Assembly: GCF_003626645.1 (NCBI RefSeq) | Contig: NZ_RBAM01000010.1 | Span: 218,987-282,986, forward strand | Source of the DNA: Streptomyces klenkii | Lineage (GTDB): Bacteria > Actinomycetota > Actinomycetes > Streptomycetales > Streptomycetaceae | DNA length: 64,000 nt | Direction: 5' to 3' | Shown here: positions 44,039 to 52,399 of the stretch, piece after piece | Position numbering within the stretch: position 1 is the first letter of the stretch | Layout of the letters: each line of letters starts with the position of its first letter | Notes under the pieces: model-generated | Databases searched by the model: none | What the model saw: only the letters and a program-made list of their open reading frames with translations | Told to the model about the DNA's origin: nothing | Made by a program: the position numbers and the translations under genes

Positions 44039-44150
44039 ACAAGGGATACGACTCCGGAGTCAATGGTGCGGCATCGCAACCCGCTACGAGAAGACCGCCG
44101 AGTCCTGCGAAGCAGCTGTCACTCTCGCATCGCTGCTGATGCGGGCGTGA
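44023..44150 (+). pseudogene. IS5-family transposase remnant
   Basis: AHVIGDKGYDSGV (DDE second Asp region, usual VxADKGYDS) is followed in another frame by WCGIATRYEKTAESCEAAV and SLLMRA, matching the IS5 C-terminus (WRGIATRYEKxxxSYxAxxxLAxxLxW) with the DDE Glu region. Only about 40 residues remain. Confidence 0.65.
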
Positions 44151-44330
44151 TATTTGACCACAATTCCCAGGCACCGAGGAGGGGCGAGGCATTACGCGCC
44201 GCCCTGTTCCTGTGAAACTCCACGGCGTCGGCTTGGCCGCCGCGGGCGGAGGTCGCCTCAACGTCCGACGAACGTCCAGGTAATGCGGCCTGGTTCGAGA
44301 CGCATTCGACACTGGGAGTTGAAGAACGGA

Positions 44331-45209
44331 TCAGTCGGCCCACACCCGCACCAGGCAGCGGCCGGCGTGCGGTGGGGGCGGGTCGGTGAATGAAGTCCTG
44401 CCGTGCAGGACGGCCATGTTGTCCACCAGCAGCAGGTCACCACGGCGGAGCCGCACGCGCAGGGCCATGCGAGGGTGCGCCAGGGCCTCGTCGAAGGCGT
44501 CCAGAGCGGCAACCTGAGCGGTGGACAGCGGGATTCCGTGCTCTTGCTGGCCGCGGGTGATCCAGTATCGGTTGTACTGCACGCGCAGGCGACCGGCGCT
44601 GCGCCGGAAGACGGGGTAGATGTGTTCGAAGTCCGGCCCCCGGCCGAAGTGGAAGTCCTGGTAGAGGTCAGGCAGGACATCCGGTCGGGACCTGAGTAGT
44701 TCGTTGTGTACGGCGTGGCCGCTCACCAGCACCGATTCGCCGCCGTGGCGCGCCGGGCGGATGCACAGCATGCCCACCAGCCGTGGAGGTCCGGGGAATT
44801 TCGCCCGGTCGGTGTGCAGGGTCAGCTCTTCCCCGGGGTGGTGCGCGCGTGCCGGGGGCGCGGGTGCGGGGGCCGCATCCGTCACCAGGTTGTCGCCCGG
44901 GTGGTCCGGGTTCACAGGGCGCACGTCGCCCAGCGGTGCCATGAACCGCCGGCAGACCTCGACGCACTCTTCATCGGTCAACGTGTCAAGGTCGAGGCCG
45001 CGTACCACCGCCAGCCCGGGACCATGGCTCAGGCACTGCGCGGCCCGGGCCACGGGATCGGCACTATCCCGGCCTGAGGGCGCGTCGCCGGTGGCACTCC
45101 CGGGTGCCCGGGCGAGCAGCGGAGGGTGTAACGGGACCAGCCAGTCCCGTTCTTCCAGCGTCGCGCCCTGCCACGCGGAGGGTCCCGCGGCCGCAACCGG
45201 TGTGTCCAT
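44331..45209 (-). CDS. TauD/TfdA-family 2-oxoglutarate dioxygenase
   Basis: A 292-residue enzyme. GLAVVRGLDLDTLTDEE opens the fold, ELTLHTDRAKFPGPPRLVG holds the HxD iron ligands, and DLLLVDNMAVLHGRTSF the distal His; an arginine near the C-terminus (GRCLVRVWAD) would bind 2-oxoglutarate. The overall pattern resembles clavaminate-synthase-like or TauD hydroxylases acting on amino acids or small acids. ATG 45209 has GAAGGAGC upstream. It is next to the NIS-siderophore-like genes, so it could tailor a siderophore building block (inference). Confidence 0.82.
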   Translation of the reverse strand: MDTPVAAAGPSAWQGATLEERDWLVPLHPPLLARAPGSATGDAPSGRDSADPVARAAQCLSHGPGLAVVRGLDLDTLTDEECVEVCRRFMAPLGDVRPVNPDHPGDNLVTDAAPAPAPPARAHHPGEELTLHTDRAKFPGPPRLVGMLCIRPARHGGESVLVSGHAVHNELLRSRPDVLPDLYQDFHFGRGPDFEHIYPVFRRSAGRLRVQYNRYWITRGQQEHGIPLSTAQVAALDAFDEALAHPRMALRVRLRRGDLLLVDNMAVLHGRTSFTDPPPPHAGRCLVRVWAD

Positions 45210-45282
45210 CAGCGGGCTCCTTCCGGTCTTTCGGTCCTTTGTCACCGCCGGTTAGATCGACCAGACACACGCCAGGGCGAGG

Positions 45283-45530
45283 TCATGTGATCTCCCAACG
45301 CTGGATGGCGAGGAAGGCGGCCACGGCGCGTTCGGTGCGATGCTCGTCGGCCCCGGTGGTCGGGATGGCACTGAGGTGGTCGCAGCCGGACCGGTAGAGA
45401 GGATACTCCTCGCCGGCCTTGCGATGTCCGCTGATCGCCGAACAGTGCCGCCCCAACTGTTCGCTGGAGTCGACGCCTTCGCGGGCGATGCGGCCGCCAA
45501 CCCGCTTGCCCGCCAGCTGCTTCCGCTGGT
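45283..45530 (-). pseudogene. C-terminal remnant of a second ATP-grasp gene
   Basis: The frame ends HRKAGEEYPLYRSGCDHL, then ERAVAAFLAIQRWEIT before TGA. The intact ATP-grasp protein at 46,215 ends QRKIGEEHPLHHSDRDHL and VVAAFLAAHRWEIV, so this is the tail of a homologue. About 80 codons are readable, with no ATP-binding region. It suggests a former duplicate or an inverted copy of the siderophore ATP-grasp gene. Confidence 0.6.
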
Positions 45531-45610
45531 GGGGGACATCGTCGGCCCCTCGCCGGGAGAGGGCGTGCTTCCTCCGGGAAGACGGGAAGGCTGGAATGAG
45601 GGCAGGCGTC

Positions 45611-46033
45611 TCAGGGGCGGACCAGCAGGCCCACTGTGCCGAACGCGTGCGACGCCCCGTACTGCTCGTCGCCTCGGAAGGTGGCGACGTAGCCGTTGGT
45701 CAGAGTGCCGGCGCTCGCCGTACCCAGGCGGAGAGGTCCGATGCACGCGGCTTCGCCCTCGGCGCTGGTGACGGCGCGGCAGATCTCGCTGCCGTCGGGG
45801 GTCGTGAACTCCACACGCTTGCCCCCGAGCGGCTTGCCGGTCTCGGCGTCGGACAGAAAGGCCCTCGCGCCGATGGAGGGCGGGAAGAGGTTGGCGTTCG
45901 CGTTCTGGGCGGAGAGGCGCGTCGTATGAGGTTCGCGGGAGCCGTGCTCCCCGTGGGCCGAGGCGGCTTGCGTGCAGGACAGGACCGTGGCGGCGGCGAG
46001 GACCGCGGTACCGAACCAGGACCGTACGGACAT
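45611..46033 (-). CDS. Small secreted Ig-like protein
   Basis: A 140-residue protein with a signal peptide (SVRSWFGTAVLAAATVLSC then TQAASA). The mature part has an Ig-like beta pattern, ARAFLSDAETGKPLGGKRVE with FTTPDG, two cysteines (EICRAV, AACIGP) and a YVATFRGDEQYGAS strand, as in bacterial Big domains of surface proteins. Function unknown. It is divergent from the ATP-grasp gene across a 181-bp region and may share control with it. Confidence 0.6.
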   Translation of the reverse strand: MSVRSWFGTAVLAAATVLSCTQAASAHGEHGSREPHTTRLSAQNANANLFPPSIGARAFLSDAETGKPLGGKRVEFTTPDGSEICRAVTSAEGEAACIGPLRLGTASAGTLTNGYVATFRGDEQYGASHAFGTVGLLVRP

Positions 46034-46180
46034 GGGGTCTCCTTGAGCAGCGGGATATGGAGCTGAATGATCTGCTCCTCATACTGTTCGCCTAACGGTG
46101 AGATGCGGCAGAGGTTACGGGGCGAACGGACCGGGTCGGCGCGGCGCGCGTCCGGCCAACTACTTGGCTGAGCAGAGGGA

Positions 46181-46208
46181 TTGACATGGCGGGCGCCGGT
46201 TCTACAGT
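46181..46208 (+). promoter_or_regulatory. Consensus-like promoter, probably leaderless
   Basis: TTGACA (46181-46186), a 16-bp spacer and TACAGT (46203-46208) make a near-consensus housekeeping promoter. Transcription would begin about 7 nt after the -10 box, at or within 1-2 nt of the GTG start codon at 46215. There is no Shine-Dalgarno sequence between, so a leaderless mRNA is predicted. Confidence 0.65.
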
Positions 46209-46214
46209 TCCCCC

Positions 46215-47420
46215 GTGCTGTATTTGCTGGCGCTGCCCCCAACCGACTCCGTCATCGAGGGTTACCTCCCGGCTGCCGCCCGGCTGGGGCTTGACGTCAC
46301 GCTGCTCACCGACGCACCCGAAGCACACCGACGGGCCTACGAGGGACGCGGCGGGGACGCGTGGCCCCGGATCGACATCGTCCCCTGCGAGGTACGCGAC
46401 TTCCGCGAGGTCATCGCCCGCATCGCGGCGCTCGACCGCCGGCCGGAGGCCGTGTTCACCAACAGTGACCACCTCCAGGTGCAAGCGGCGCTCACTGCCG
46501 AGTGGTTCGGCCTGCCGGGCAAGGGCTGGCGGGCCGCACTGCTCACCAAGAACAAGGCGCAGATGCGGCGGGCCCTCGCCGAGGCGGGGCTGGAGACCGT
46601 ATGGAGCGCGGAGTTGACCCGGCCCGGGGATGCGGAGGATGTCCGGCCTCCCTTTCCAAGTGTGGTCAAACCCCGCGAAGGGGTGGCCAGTGAGGACGCC
46701 GAGCTGGTCGAGGACCGCGCGGAACTGCTCCGCCACTGCCAGGACGTGTGGTCCCGGCGGCCCGGCCTGCCCTTGGTCGTCGAGGATTACCTGCGGGGGC
46801 CGCTGCACACCCTGGAGACCCTGGGGGACGGACGCGCCCTGCACATCCTCGGTTCCTTCCATGAAGTGGATGTCGTGCCACCGCACTTCGTCCTGCGGCG
46901 CGCGGATTTGCTGCCTGCGCCGCCCCGGACGCACGTGGAGCAGGTCGTCGCACGGCTCGAGGCCCTCGGTGTCGGGTTCGGCGCCTGCCACACAGAGTTC
47001 GTGGTCCAAGGCGAGCGGGTCCGCGTGATCGAAGTCAACTACCGCTCCGCCGGCGACCAGGCCGACCTCGGTCTCGCCGAGGCGCTCGACATCCCCTTGT
47101 TCGAGCACATCCTCGGCACCCACCTCGGCCACACGCTCCCGGCCGACCTCGGCGCACGGCGAGCGGGGCGGCTGCTCCGTATCGAGACCGTGCATGCCGA
47201 GCGCGCAGGAGCCCTCACGTCCGCACCGGGGCCCGTGGAGTGGGACCGGGACGGGGTACGGCTGGTCTACCGACCGCAGCGCAAGATCGGCGAGGAGCAC
47301 CCCCTTCACCACTCCGACCGCGACCACCTCGGCGTCATGCGGGCCACCGGACCCGACCAGGACCGGATCGGACGTGTCGTGGCAGCGTTCCTCGCCGCCC
47401 ATCGCTGGGAGATCGTGTGA
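46215..47420 (+). CDS. ATP-grasp ligase of an NIS-siderophore-like pair
   Basis: A 401-residue ATP-grasp enzyme: FPSVVKPREGVASEDAEL (ATP lysine loop), LPLVVEDYLRGPLHTLETLG, and VRVIEVNYRSAGDQADLGLA (metal-binding Glu/Asn). The N-terminal domain (LYLLALPPTDSVIEGYLPAA) and the C-terminal extension are not known to me from a characterised enzyme. ATP-grasp ligases join a carboxylate to an amine. It overlaps the IucA/IucC-like gene (GTGA), so it likely adds a building block before or after the siderophore synthetase. The GTG start has no ribosome site but sits at the predicted transcription start. Confidence 0.8.
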   Translation: MLYLLALPPTDSVIEGYLPAAARLGLDVTLLTDAPEAHRRAYEGRGGDAWPRIDIVPCEVRDFREVIARIAALDRRPEAVFTNSDHLQVQAALTAEWFGLPGKGWRAALLTKNKAQMRRALAEAGLETVWSAELTRPGDAEDVRPPFPSVVKPREGVASEDAELVEDRAELLRHCQDVWSRRPGLPLVVEDYLRGPLHTLETLGDGRALHILGSFHEVDVVPPHFVLRRADLLPAPPRTHVEQVVARLEALGVGFGACHTEFVVQGERVRVIEVNYRSAGDQADLGLAEALDIPLFEHILGTHLGHTLPADLGARRAGRLLRIETVHAERAGALTSAPGPVEWDRDGVRLVYRPQRKIGEEHPLHHSDRDHLGVMRATGPDQDRIGRVVAAFLAAHRWEIV

Positions 47421-49117
47421 CGGCGGAGGAGGACGAAGTCCTCGCCCGGGCCCTCGGCGCCCTGCTGCGGGAAGACCCGTATGACCTGCGCCCCGGGGCG
47501 GTCGTCGAGCGACGGCCCGACGGCGACTGGCTCGTCCTTCCCGAGGCGGACATTCCCGTACGTCCCGACGGCTTCCAGTGCGAGATCCGGGTTCGCCCGG
47601 TCCCCGGCCTCGGCGCCGTACTGGACCGGCTGCGCGAGGGCGTGGCCGAGCGGGATCTACCGGGTTTCGACGCCTTCCGTGCCGAATGCGACCAGGCTGT
47701 GGCCACGGTCCGGTTGCAGCGGCGGGAGCGGTCGCGCGTGGTCGCGAGACTGGCCGAGGAGCACGGGCCCGTGGAGGAGTGGACGGGGGTGCGGGGTTCC
47801 CTCGCATTCGAGGCGCTGGCCGCTTTCCGGGACCATCCGGTCTACCCCACCGGTCGGGTGCGCAACGGTCTCGACGAGCGTCAGCTCCTCGCATACGCAC
47901 CGGAATTCCGGCCCGTGTTCGGCCTGCGCTGGCTCGTTCTGCCGCGTGACGCGCTGACCCTCGGACGGCGGGCCCGGCTGCCGCACTGGTGGCCGGCCCC
48001 CGCCTCCCTCGGCCTGGCCCGGCCCGGCGACGGGTACCTGGCGCTGCCCGTCCACCCGCTCACCGCCGAGGGCCCCCTCGCCGAGGCCGTCACCGCCGCC
48101 GGCCTCGGCGGCAGCGCGCGGCTCGCCGAGACGACGTGGCCGGCCGTGGTCCCCACGCTGTCCATGCGGACCGTCGCCGTTGTCGACGACCCCGGCGTCC
48201 ACATCAAACTTCCCCTGGCCACCTCCACCTTGGGACTACTCAACCGGCGCACCATCAAACCGGGTGTCCTGCCCGGCGGCGAGTGCGGGCAGCGACTGGT
48301 GGCGGAGATCGCGGCCCGTGAGCCCCGCTTCGCCGACGCCGTGCTGTTCACCGATGAACGCACCCACCTCGGCGCCGGCCACGAACTGCTCGCCGCGCTG
48401 GTCCGCCGCTACCCGCCCGGCCTCGACGACGCCCATGTGGTTCCGGTCGCCGCCCTGCTGGCCACCTGCCCCGACGGCCGTCCCGTCGTCGACGTGCTCG
48501 CCGAATGCCACTATGAGGGCTCGGCGGTCGCGCTGCTCGACGCCTACCTCCGGCTGCTGCTGGACTGGCACACCACCCTCTTCTCCTATGGCATCGCGCT
48601 GGAATCGCACCAGCAGAACACCTCGATCGTCCTCGACGGCCACGGCGGCCTCCCCCGGATGCGGCTGCTGCTCAAAGACAACGACGGGCCACGCGTACAC
48701 CCTGCGTGCCTTGCCGCACGGATCGGCGAGGCGGCAGCCGCCGGCCTGCTGGGCTTCACCGACCCCCGAGTCCTCGTCACCGACGACGGCCCGCTGGCAG
48801 ACCTGTTCACGACCGTGACCGTTCATCTGTGTGCGGCTGCCCTCGCCTTCGAACTGGCCGAACGCGGCCGGGGCCCGTTGGACACCTGGCTGGGGCTCCT
48901 CCGGGACCGGCTCACCGAAGCCGTCGACCGGCTTCCCGCGGGACCGGCCGCGGTGCTGCGCGCCCGGGTGCTCAAGGCGCCCCGGCTGCCGATCAAGGCG
49001 ATGGTCACCGCCGGAACGCTGTTCAGCAAGAACCGCTCGGGGGCCGTGGACATCAACAAGTTCTACGTCGACGGGCCCAACTACCTGCTCCCCACCGATT
49101 CAGGGCGGACGGCATGA
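47417..49117 (+). CDS. IucA/IucC-family (NIS) siderophore synthetase
   Basis: A 566-residue NIS synthetase. Motifs: LPVHPLTAEGPL, VPTLSMRTVAV, HIKLPLATSTLGLLNRRTIK (the ATP-binding strand), GIALESHQQNTSIV (conserved E-x-H-Q-Q-N) and MRLLLKDNDG. These enzymes activate citrate or a related carboxylate with ATP and condense it with an amine or alcohol. The C-terminus has KAMVTAGTLFSKNRSG, also typical. It is coupled to the ATP-grasp gene by a 4-bp overlap. No siderophore importer is present in the window, so the exporter or receptor genes lie elsewhere or the pair makes a non-siderophore amide. Confidence 0.88.
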   Translation: MTAEEDEVLARALGALLREDPYDLRPGAVVERRPDGDWLVLPEADIPVRPDGFQCEIRVRPVPGLGAVLDRLREGVAERDLPGFDAFRAECDQAVATVRLQRRERSRVVARLAEEHGPVEEWTGVRGSLAFEALAAFRDHPVYPTGRVRNGLDERQLLAYAPEFRPVFGLRWLVLPRDALTLGRRARLPHWWPAPASLGLARPGDGYLALPVHPLTAEGPLAEAVTAAGLGGSARLAETTWPAVVPTLSMRTVAVVDDPGVHIKLPLATSTLGLLNRRTIKPGVLPGGECGQRLVAEIAAREPRFADAVLFTDERTHLGAGHELLAALVRRYPPGLDDAHVVPVAALLATCPDGRPVVDVLAECHYEGSAVALLDAYLRLLLDWHTTLFSYGIALESHQQNTSIVLDGHGGLPRMRLLLKDNDGPRVHPACLAARIGEAAAAGLLGFTDPRVLVTDDGPLADLFTTVTVHLCAAALAFELAERGRGPLDTWLGLLRDRLTEAVDRLPAGPAAVLRARVLKAPRLPIKAMVTAGTLFSKNRSGAVDINKFYVDGPNYLLPTDSGRTA

Positions 49118-49255
49118 CCACCGTCCCCCGGCCCACAGCATGTTGTCCAAGTCCGCGGTACACACGACGGACCACCTGCTGACCAGCAACTCCTCCTCGG
49201 TTCCGGTGATGCGGGACTCGTGAGGTGACCGGTGGGCTCCGGGACGAGCTCCTGC

Positions 49256-49855
49256 TCAGACCCGGGTGATGGTCACCGTGGTGGGGCCGGAAGCGGAGGT
49301 GAGGCCTTGAGGGGTCAGACAGGCGGCTTGCCGGGAGGCGAGCAGGGTCACCTCGGTGACGACGGCCGCCCCCTTGAAAACGCCGTCGGTGATGGTCCCC
49401 GTGCTCACGGTCACGATGTTTCCATTCGGCCGTACGGCTGCCAGGCTGTGGATCGAGGCGGTCGACGTCGTGCCGCCGGGGTCGCCGTGGTGGGGGGACA
49501 TCTTCCCCTTGCGCTCCCCCTCGTCGTTGCCCCAGTGGAAGGTGAGGGTGCCGCCGGCGGGCCCCAGGAGGCAGGACAAGGCGCCGGTGGAGTCTCCGCC
49601 GAAGGTCGCGGAAGTGAACCTGCTGTCCGTCGAGAGAGGGCATCCGACGACTGCCCGGGACGTGACGGAGGTGGCTCTCGGCGTGAAGGTCAGTCCCGGT
49701 GCGTAGGAGGCGGCGACGGTGCCGGCGCATGTCAGGAGGGCGCCGGTCGGCCGGTCGTCGGCATGCGCCGTCTGGGCGGTGGGCGTGAGCGTCGCCGCCA
49801 TGACGGCGACCACCGCGGCGAGTCCGTGGGGTTTGCGCGGTCCTGTGGTGTTCAC
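49256..49855 (-). CDS. Secreted beta-rich protein, paralogue of the 21.1 kb gene
   Basis: A 199-residue protein with a signal peptide (GLAAVVAVMAATLTPTAQ then TAHA). The mature part begins LLTCAGTVAASYAPGLTFTP and has VGCPLSTDS, LSCLLGP and AACLTP, four cysteines spaced much like those of the secreted protein at 21,115. GTG 49855 overlaps the uricase-like gene stop (GTGA), so the two are translationally coupled. The family role is unknown. Confidence 0.6.
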   Translation of the reverse strand: MNTTGPRKPHGLAAVVAVMAATLTPTAQTAHADDRPTGALLTCAGTVAASYAPGLTFTPRATSVTSRAVVGCPLSTDSRFTSATFGGDSTGALSCLLGPAGGTLTFHWGNDEGERKGKMSPHHGDPGGTTSTASIHSLAAVRPNGNIVTVSTGTITDGVFKGAAVVTEVTLLASRQAACLTPQGLTSASGPTTVTITRV

Positions 49856-50739
49856 ACGGTCCCTTTCCTCGGTCCCTGGTTCTCGGGTGCGGTGCGGTGA
49901 ATGGTGACGGTGACGGTGCTCTGCTGGTGGTCCGTCGCGGTGTAGACGCGGCTTTCGTTGGCAACTCCGAACGGGGCCAGGTCCACCAGGCCGCGGGTCA
50001 GGTGGGCTCCCTCGACGCGGACCTCCGCGACCTCCGGGCAGGCGTCCAGCACGGCGGCGCCCAAGTGGTGGAAGGTGTGCTGGCTGGAGCGGCTGGTGTG
50101 CTCGCCGAAGGCCTTGACGACGGCCTGTTCGGCGCGGGCACGGCACTGGCGGTGGTCGGTGCCCGTCCCGGCGTGCCGCCAGGTCACGTTCATCCGGGCG
50201 CCGAAGACCCGGTCGGTGACGGCCTGTGTGGTGGTGTAGGCGTCGCGGGCGAAGCCCGTGAACGTCGCGCCGCCGGTCGCGAAGAGTTCCATGTTCAGCA
50301 GGCCGCTGCGTACGGCGGGTTCGCCGTGACGCGGGAGCGTGAGGTGAACGTGATCCTGGTGGCGGGCGGGGGCGGAGAAGTGCTGGGCCGGGGTTGTCGG
50401 CGGGTCGGACAGGAGCGGGGAGAACTCGGAGGAGGTCAGGCGCACATCGGCGGTCCGGACGCGCGTCGTCGCGGAGAGGAAGCGCTCGGCAAGCGCGAGC
50501 GCATACGATTCGGGCTCCGACGCCGCGTGCTGGGCGCCGATCGCCAGCACGGAGTTGCTGATCGAACTCACGGGGATGAGACGGGTGTTGTCTCCGTCCC
50601 TGTAGACCTCGGGGTGGTCCATCAGCAGGCGGACGTCTGCCCGGAACCGGCGTACCCGCTGCCGGGTGCCGGCCCGGTCCACGAGGAGGAATTCGATTCC
50701 GCATTCGCCGTAGGCGTGATCGCCGATGGAATGGCCCAT
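49852..50739 (-). CDS. Urate oxidase-fold protein, active site divergent
   Basis: A 295-residue protein with the uricase (T-fold) pattern: DHPEVYRDGDNTRLIPVSSI (usual YxxGDNSxVxATDTxKNTV), ELFATGGATFTGFARDAYTT with TDRVFGARMNVTW (usual TxSxFxGFxRDxYTTLxExxDRxxxTxVxxxW), and a second T-fold repeat ending TVTVTIHR. The catalytic Lys near the N-terminus appears as Glu-Cys (YGECGIEF) and the active-site Thr as Ser. A cofactor-free oxidase on urate is therefore doubtful. ATG 50739 has GGAGAAC upstream. It is coupled to a secreted-protein gene and divergent from an FAD hydroxylase. Confidence 0.65.
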   Translation of the reverse strand: MGHSIGDHAYGECGIEFLLVDRAGTRQRVRRFRADVRLLMDHPEVYRDGDNTRLIPVSSISNSVLAIGAQHAASEPESYALALAERFLSATTRVRTADVRLTSSEFSPLLSDPPTTPAQHFSAPARHQDHVHLTLPRHGEPAVRSGLLNMELFATGGATFTGFARDAYTTTQAVTDRVFGARMNVTWRHAGTGTDHRQCRARAEQAVVKAFGEHTSRSSQHTFHHLGAAVLDACPEVAEVRVEGAHLTRGLVDLAPFGVANESRVYTATDHQQSTVTVTIHRTAPENQGPRKGTV

Positions 50740-50946
50740 CGTTCTCCGTTCGGCTGGACGACGAGAGCGCGAACGTGCCGGAGTCACCTTCGCAGGAGCC
50801 TCTCGGTCGGTCAACGGGTCACATGTAAGTAGGACAATCCTACCGCTCGTGAATCCATCGGCCTTTCCGAGCCGGTCTGGACACGTGCGGTGGCGGATGT
50901 CAGCCTGGACCGGTCAACGGGAGGACACACAAAAGGAATTCATTGT

Positions 50947-52362
50947 ATGGCCGACGCCACGCCCTTGCCCGACGCGGTTCAGGTGGCCGTGGTCGGCGGC
51001 GGACCCGTCGGTCTGCAATTGGCCGGGGAGCTGGGCCTTCGGGGAATCAGCTGTGTCGTGCTCGAACGGGATGCCCGGCTGTCGCAGGCGACCCGCGCAC
51101 TCGTCCTGCACTCCCGGACCCTGGAATTCCTCGACATGCGCGGAATCGCCGAACCCTTTCTCGCCCACGGGCACCGCTACCAGCACTACCCCCTGGGTTC
51201 CGAAGGGTCCGTCGCGCATTTCGCCGCCCTGGACAGCCCCTTTCCTTATGCGCTCGCACTGCCTCAGCACCGCACCACAGCGCTGTTGGAGGAATACGCC
51301 CTCAAGAACGGCGCGCTCATCGCCCGCGGGGCGGAAGTCACCGGAATCAGTCAGAACGAGGAAGGCGCCGAGCTGACCGTCCGGCGTGCGGGCGGTGTGC
51401 GGCGGATCCGTGCCGACTACATCGCCGGGTGCGACGGCGCGCGGAGTGCCGTGCGCCGGCTGTCGGGCATAGCCGCGTCGCACACCGTGCACCCCTACGA
51501 CGTCATTTCGGTCGACGCACGGCTCGACTTCGAGCCGCAACAGCCGTGGAGCCGATGGGGGCCGGACGGCATGGTGCTGCTCCTGCCGTTCGGCGACGGA
51601 CGGTGGCGCGTCATCCTCTACCCCTACCGCCGCCCCGAGGCCGGTGACGCACGGGCCGACGCCCCCGACGCGGCCCGGGTCCAGGCGCTGCTGTACCGGA
51701 TCGCGGGCCGCGAGCTCGCGCTGCACGAGGTCGAGTGGCTCAGCCGCTATCGCTGCGAGCACCGCCACGCGGCCCGGTACCGGCGCCACCGCGTCGTGCT
51801 GGTGGGCGATGCCGCCCATGTCCACCCACCCACCGGCGGCCAGGGCCTCAACACCGGCCTGGCCGACGCCATGAGCCTGGGATGGCGCCTCGCGGCGGCG
51901 GTCACCGAGCCCCGCCACGAGGTGCTGCTCGATGCCTACGCCGAGGAACGGCGTCGCTCCGCCACCCACGTCATGCGCCTCACCGCCGCCATGCTCCACT
52001 TCAACGCGCTGCCCTCGCCCTGGGGGCACGCACTCCGCGCCGTCGTCCTCACCGCCCTTCGCCCGCCCCTCCCCCGGCGACGCCTCGCCGCTCGCCTGGC
52101 CGGCCTGCCGGGGAGCGCCGCACGGCGCGGCACATGCGTCCGCAGCGGCGCGCCGGCCCCCGATGTACCGCTGCTGGCCGCGGCGACCACCGCCCCCGGC
52201 AGGCTGTTCGAGGCCCTCAGAGCAGGCCGTCATGTGCACCTGACCTCCACCCGTGGCACGCCGGATGCCCGAGCGCCCGGCATCACGATGCCCATGGTGA
52301 CCGTCCGGTCCGCGGCCGGCCGGCAGCCGTGCATCGTCCTTCCGGACGGGCACTATCTGTGA
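50947..52362 (+). CDS. FAD-dependent aromatic hydroxylase (PheA/TfdB-like)
   Basis: A 471-residue flavin monooxygenase: VAVVGGGPVGLQLAGELG (FAD motif), DYIAGCDGARSAVRR (DG motif) and VVLVGDAAHVHPPTGGQGLN with TGLADAMSLGWRLAA (second FAD motif). The C-terminal thioredoxin-like extension of phenol hydroxylases is represented by APAPDVPLLA and VTVRSAAGR. It hydroxylates an aromatic or polyketide-type ring with NAD(P)H and oxygen. AAGGA precedes ATG 50947. The stop overlaps the MFS gene start (GTGA), so product export is coupled. Confidence 0.88.
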   Translation: MADATPLPDAVQVAVVGGGPVGLQLAGELGLRGISCVVLERDARLSQATRALVLHSRTLEFLDMRGIAEPFLAHGHRYQHYPLGSEGSVAHFAALDSPFPYALALPQHRTTALLEEYALKNGALIARGAEVTGISQNEEGAELTVRRAGGVRRIRADYIAGCDGARSAVRRLSGIAASHTVHPYDVISVDARLDFEPQQPWSRWGPDGMVLLLPFGDGRWRVILYPYRRPEAGDARADAPDAARVQALLYRIAGRELALHEVEWLSRYRCEHRHAARYRRHRVVLVGDAAHVHPPTGGQGLNTGLADAMSLGWRLAAAVTEPRHEVLLDAYAEERRRSATHVMRLTAAMLHFNALPSPWGHALRAVVLTALRPPLPRRRLAARLAGLPGSAARRGTCVRSGAPAPDVPLLAAATTAPGRLFEALRAGRHVHLTSTRGTPDARAPGITMPMVTVRSAAGRQPCIVLPDGHYL

Positions 52363-52399
52363 GTCCCGGATCTGTGCATCCCGGATCTGTGAGTCCCGG
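52359..52399. repeat. 15-bp tandem repeats at the MFS start
   Basis: GTGAGTCCCGGATCT, GTGCATCCCGGATCT and GTGAGTCCCGG are nearly identical units starting at 52359, 52374 and 52389. Each starts with GTG in the MFS frame. Confidence 0.75.

Noticed and set aside
46080..46105. Possible iron-box (DmdR/IdeR type) upstream of the siderophore genes
   Set aside because: Only a TTAGGC-N-AAC core on the minus strand resembles the 19-bp consensus; the outer half-sites do not match, so I do not list it as a feature.
46092..47900. Minus-strand open frame of about 602 codons
   Set aside because: It is antisense to the ATP-grasp and NIS synthetase genes, which carry clear motifs.
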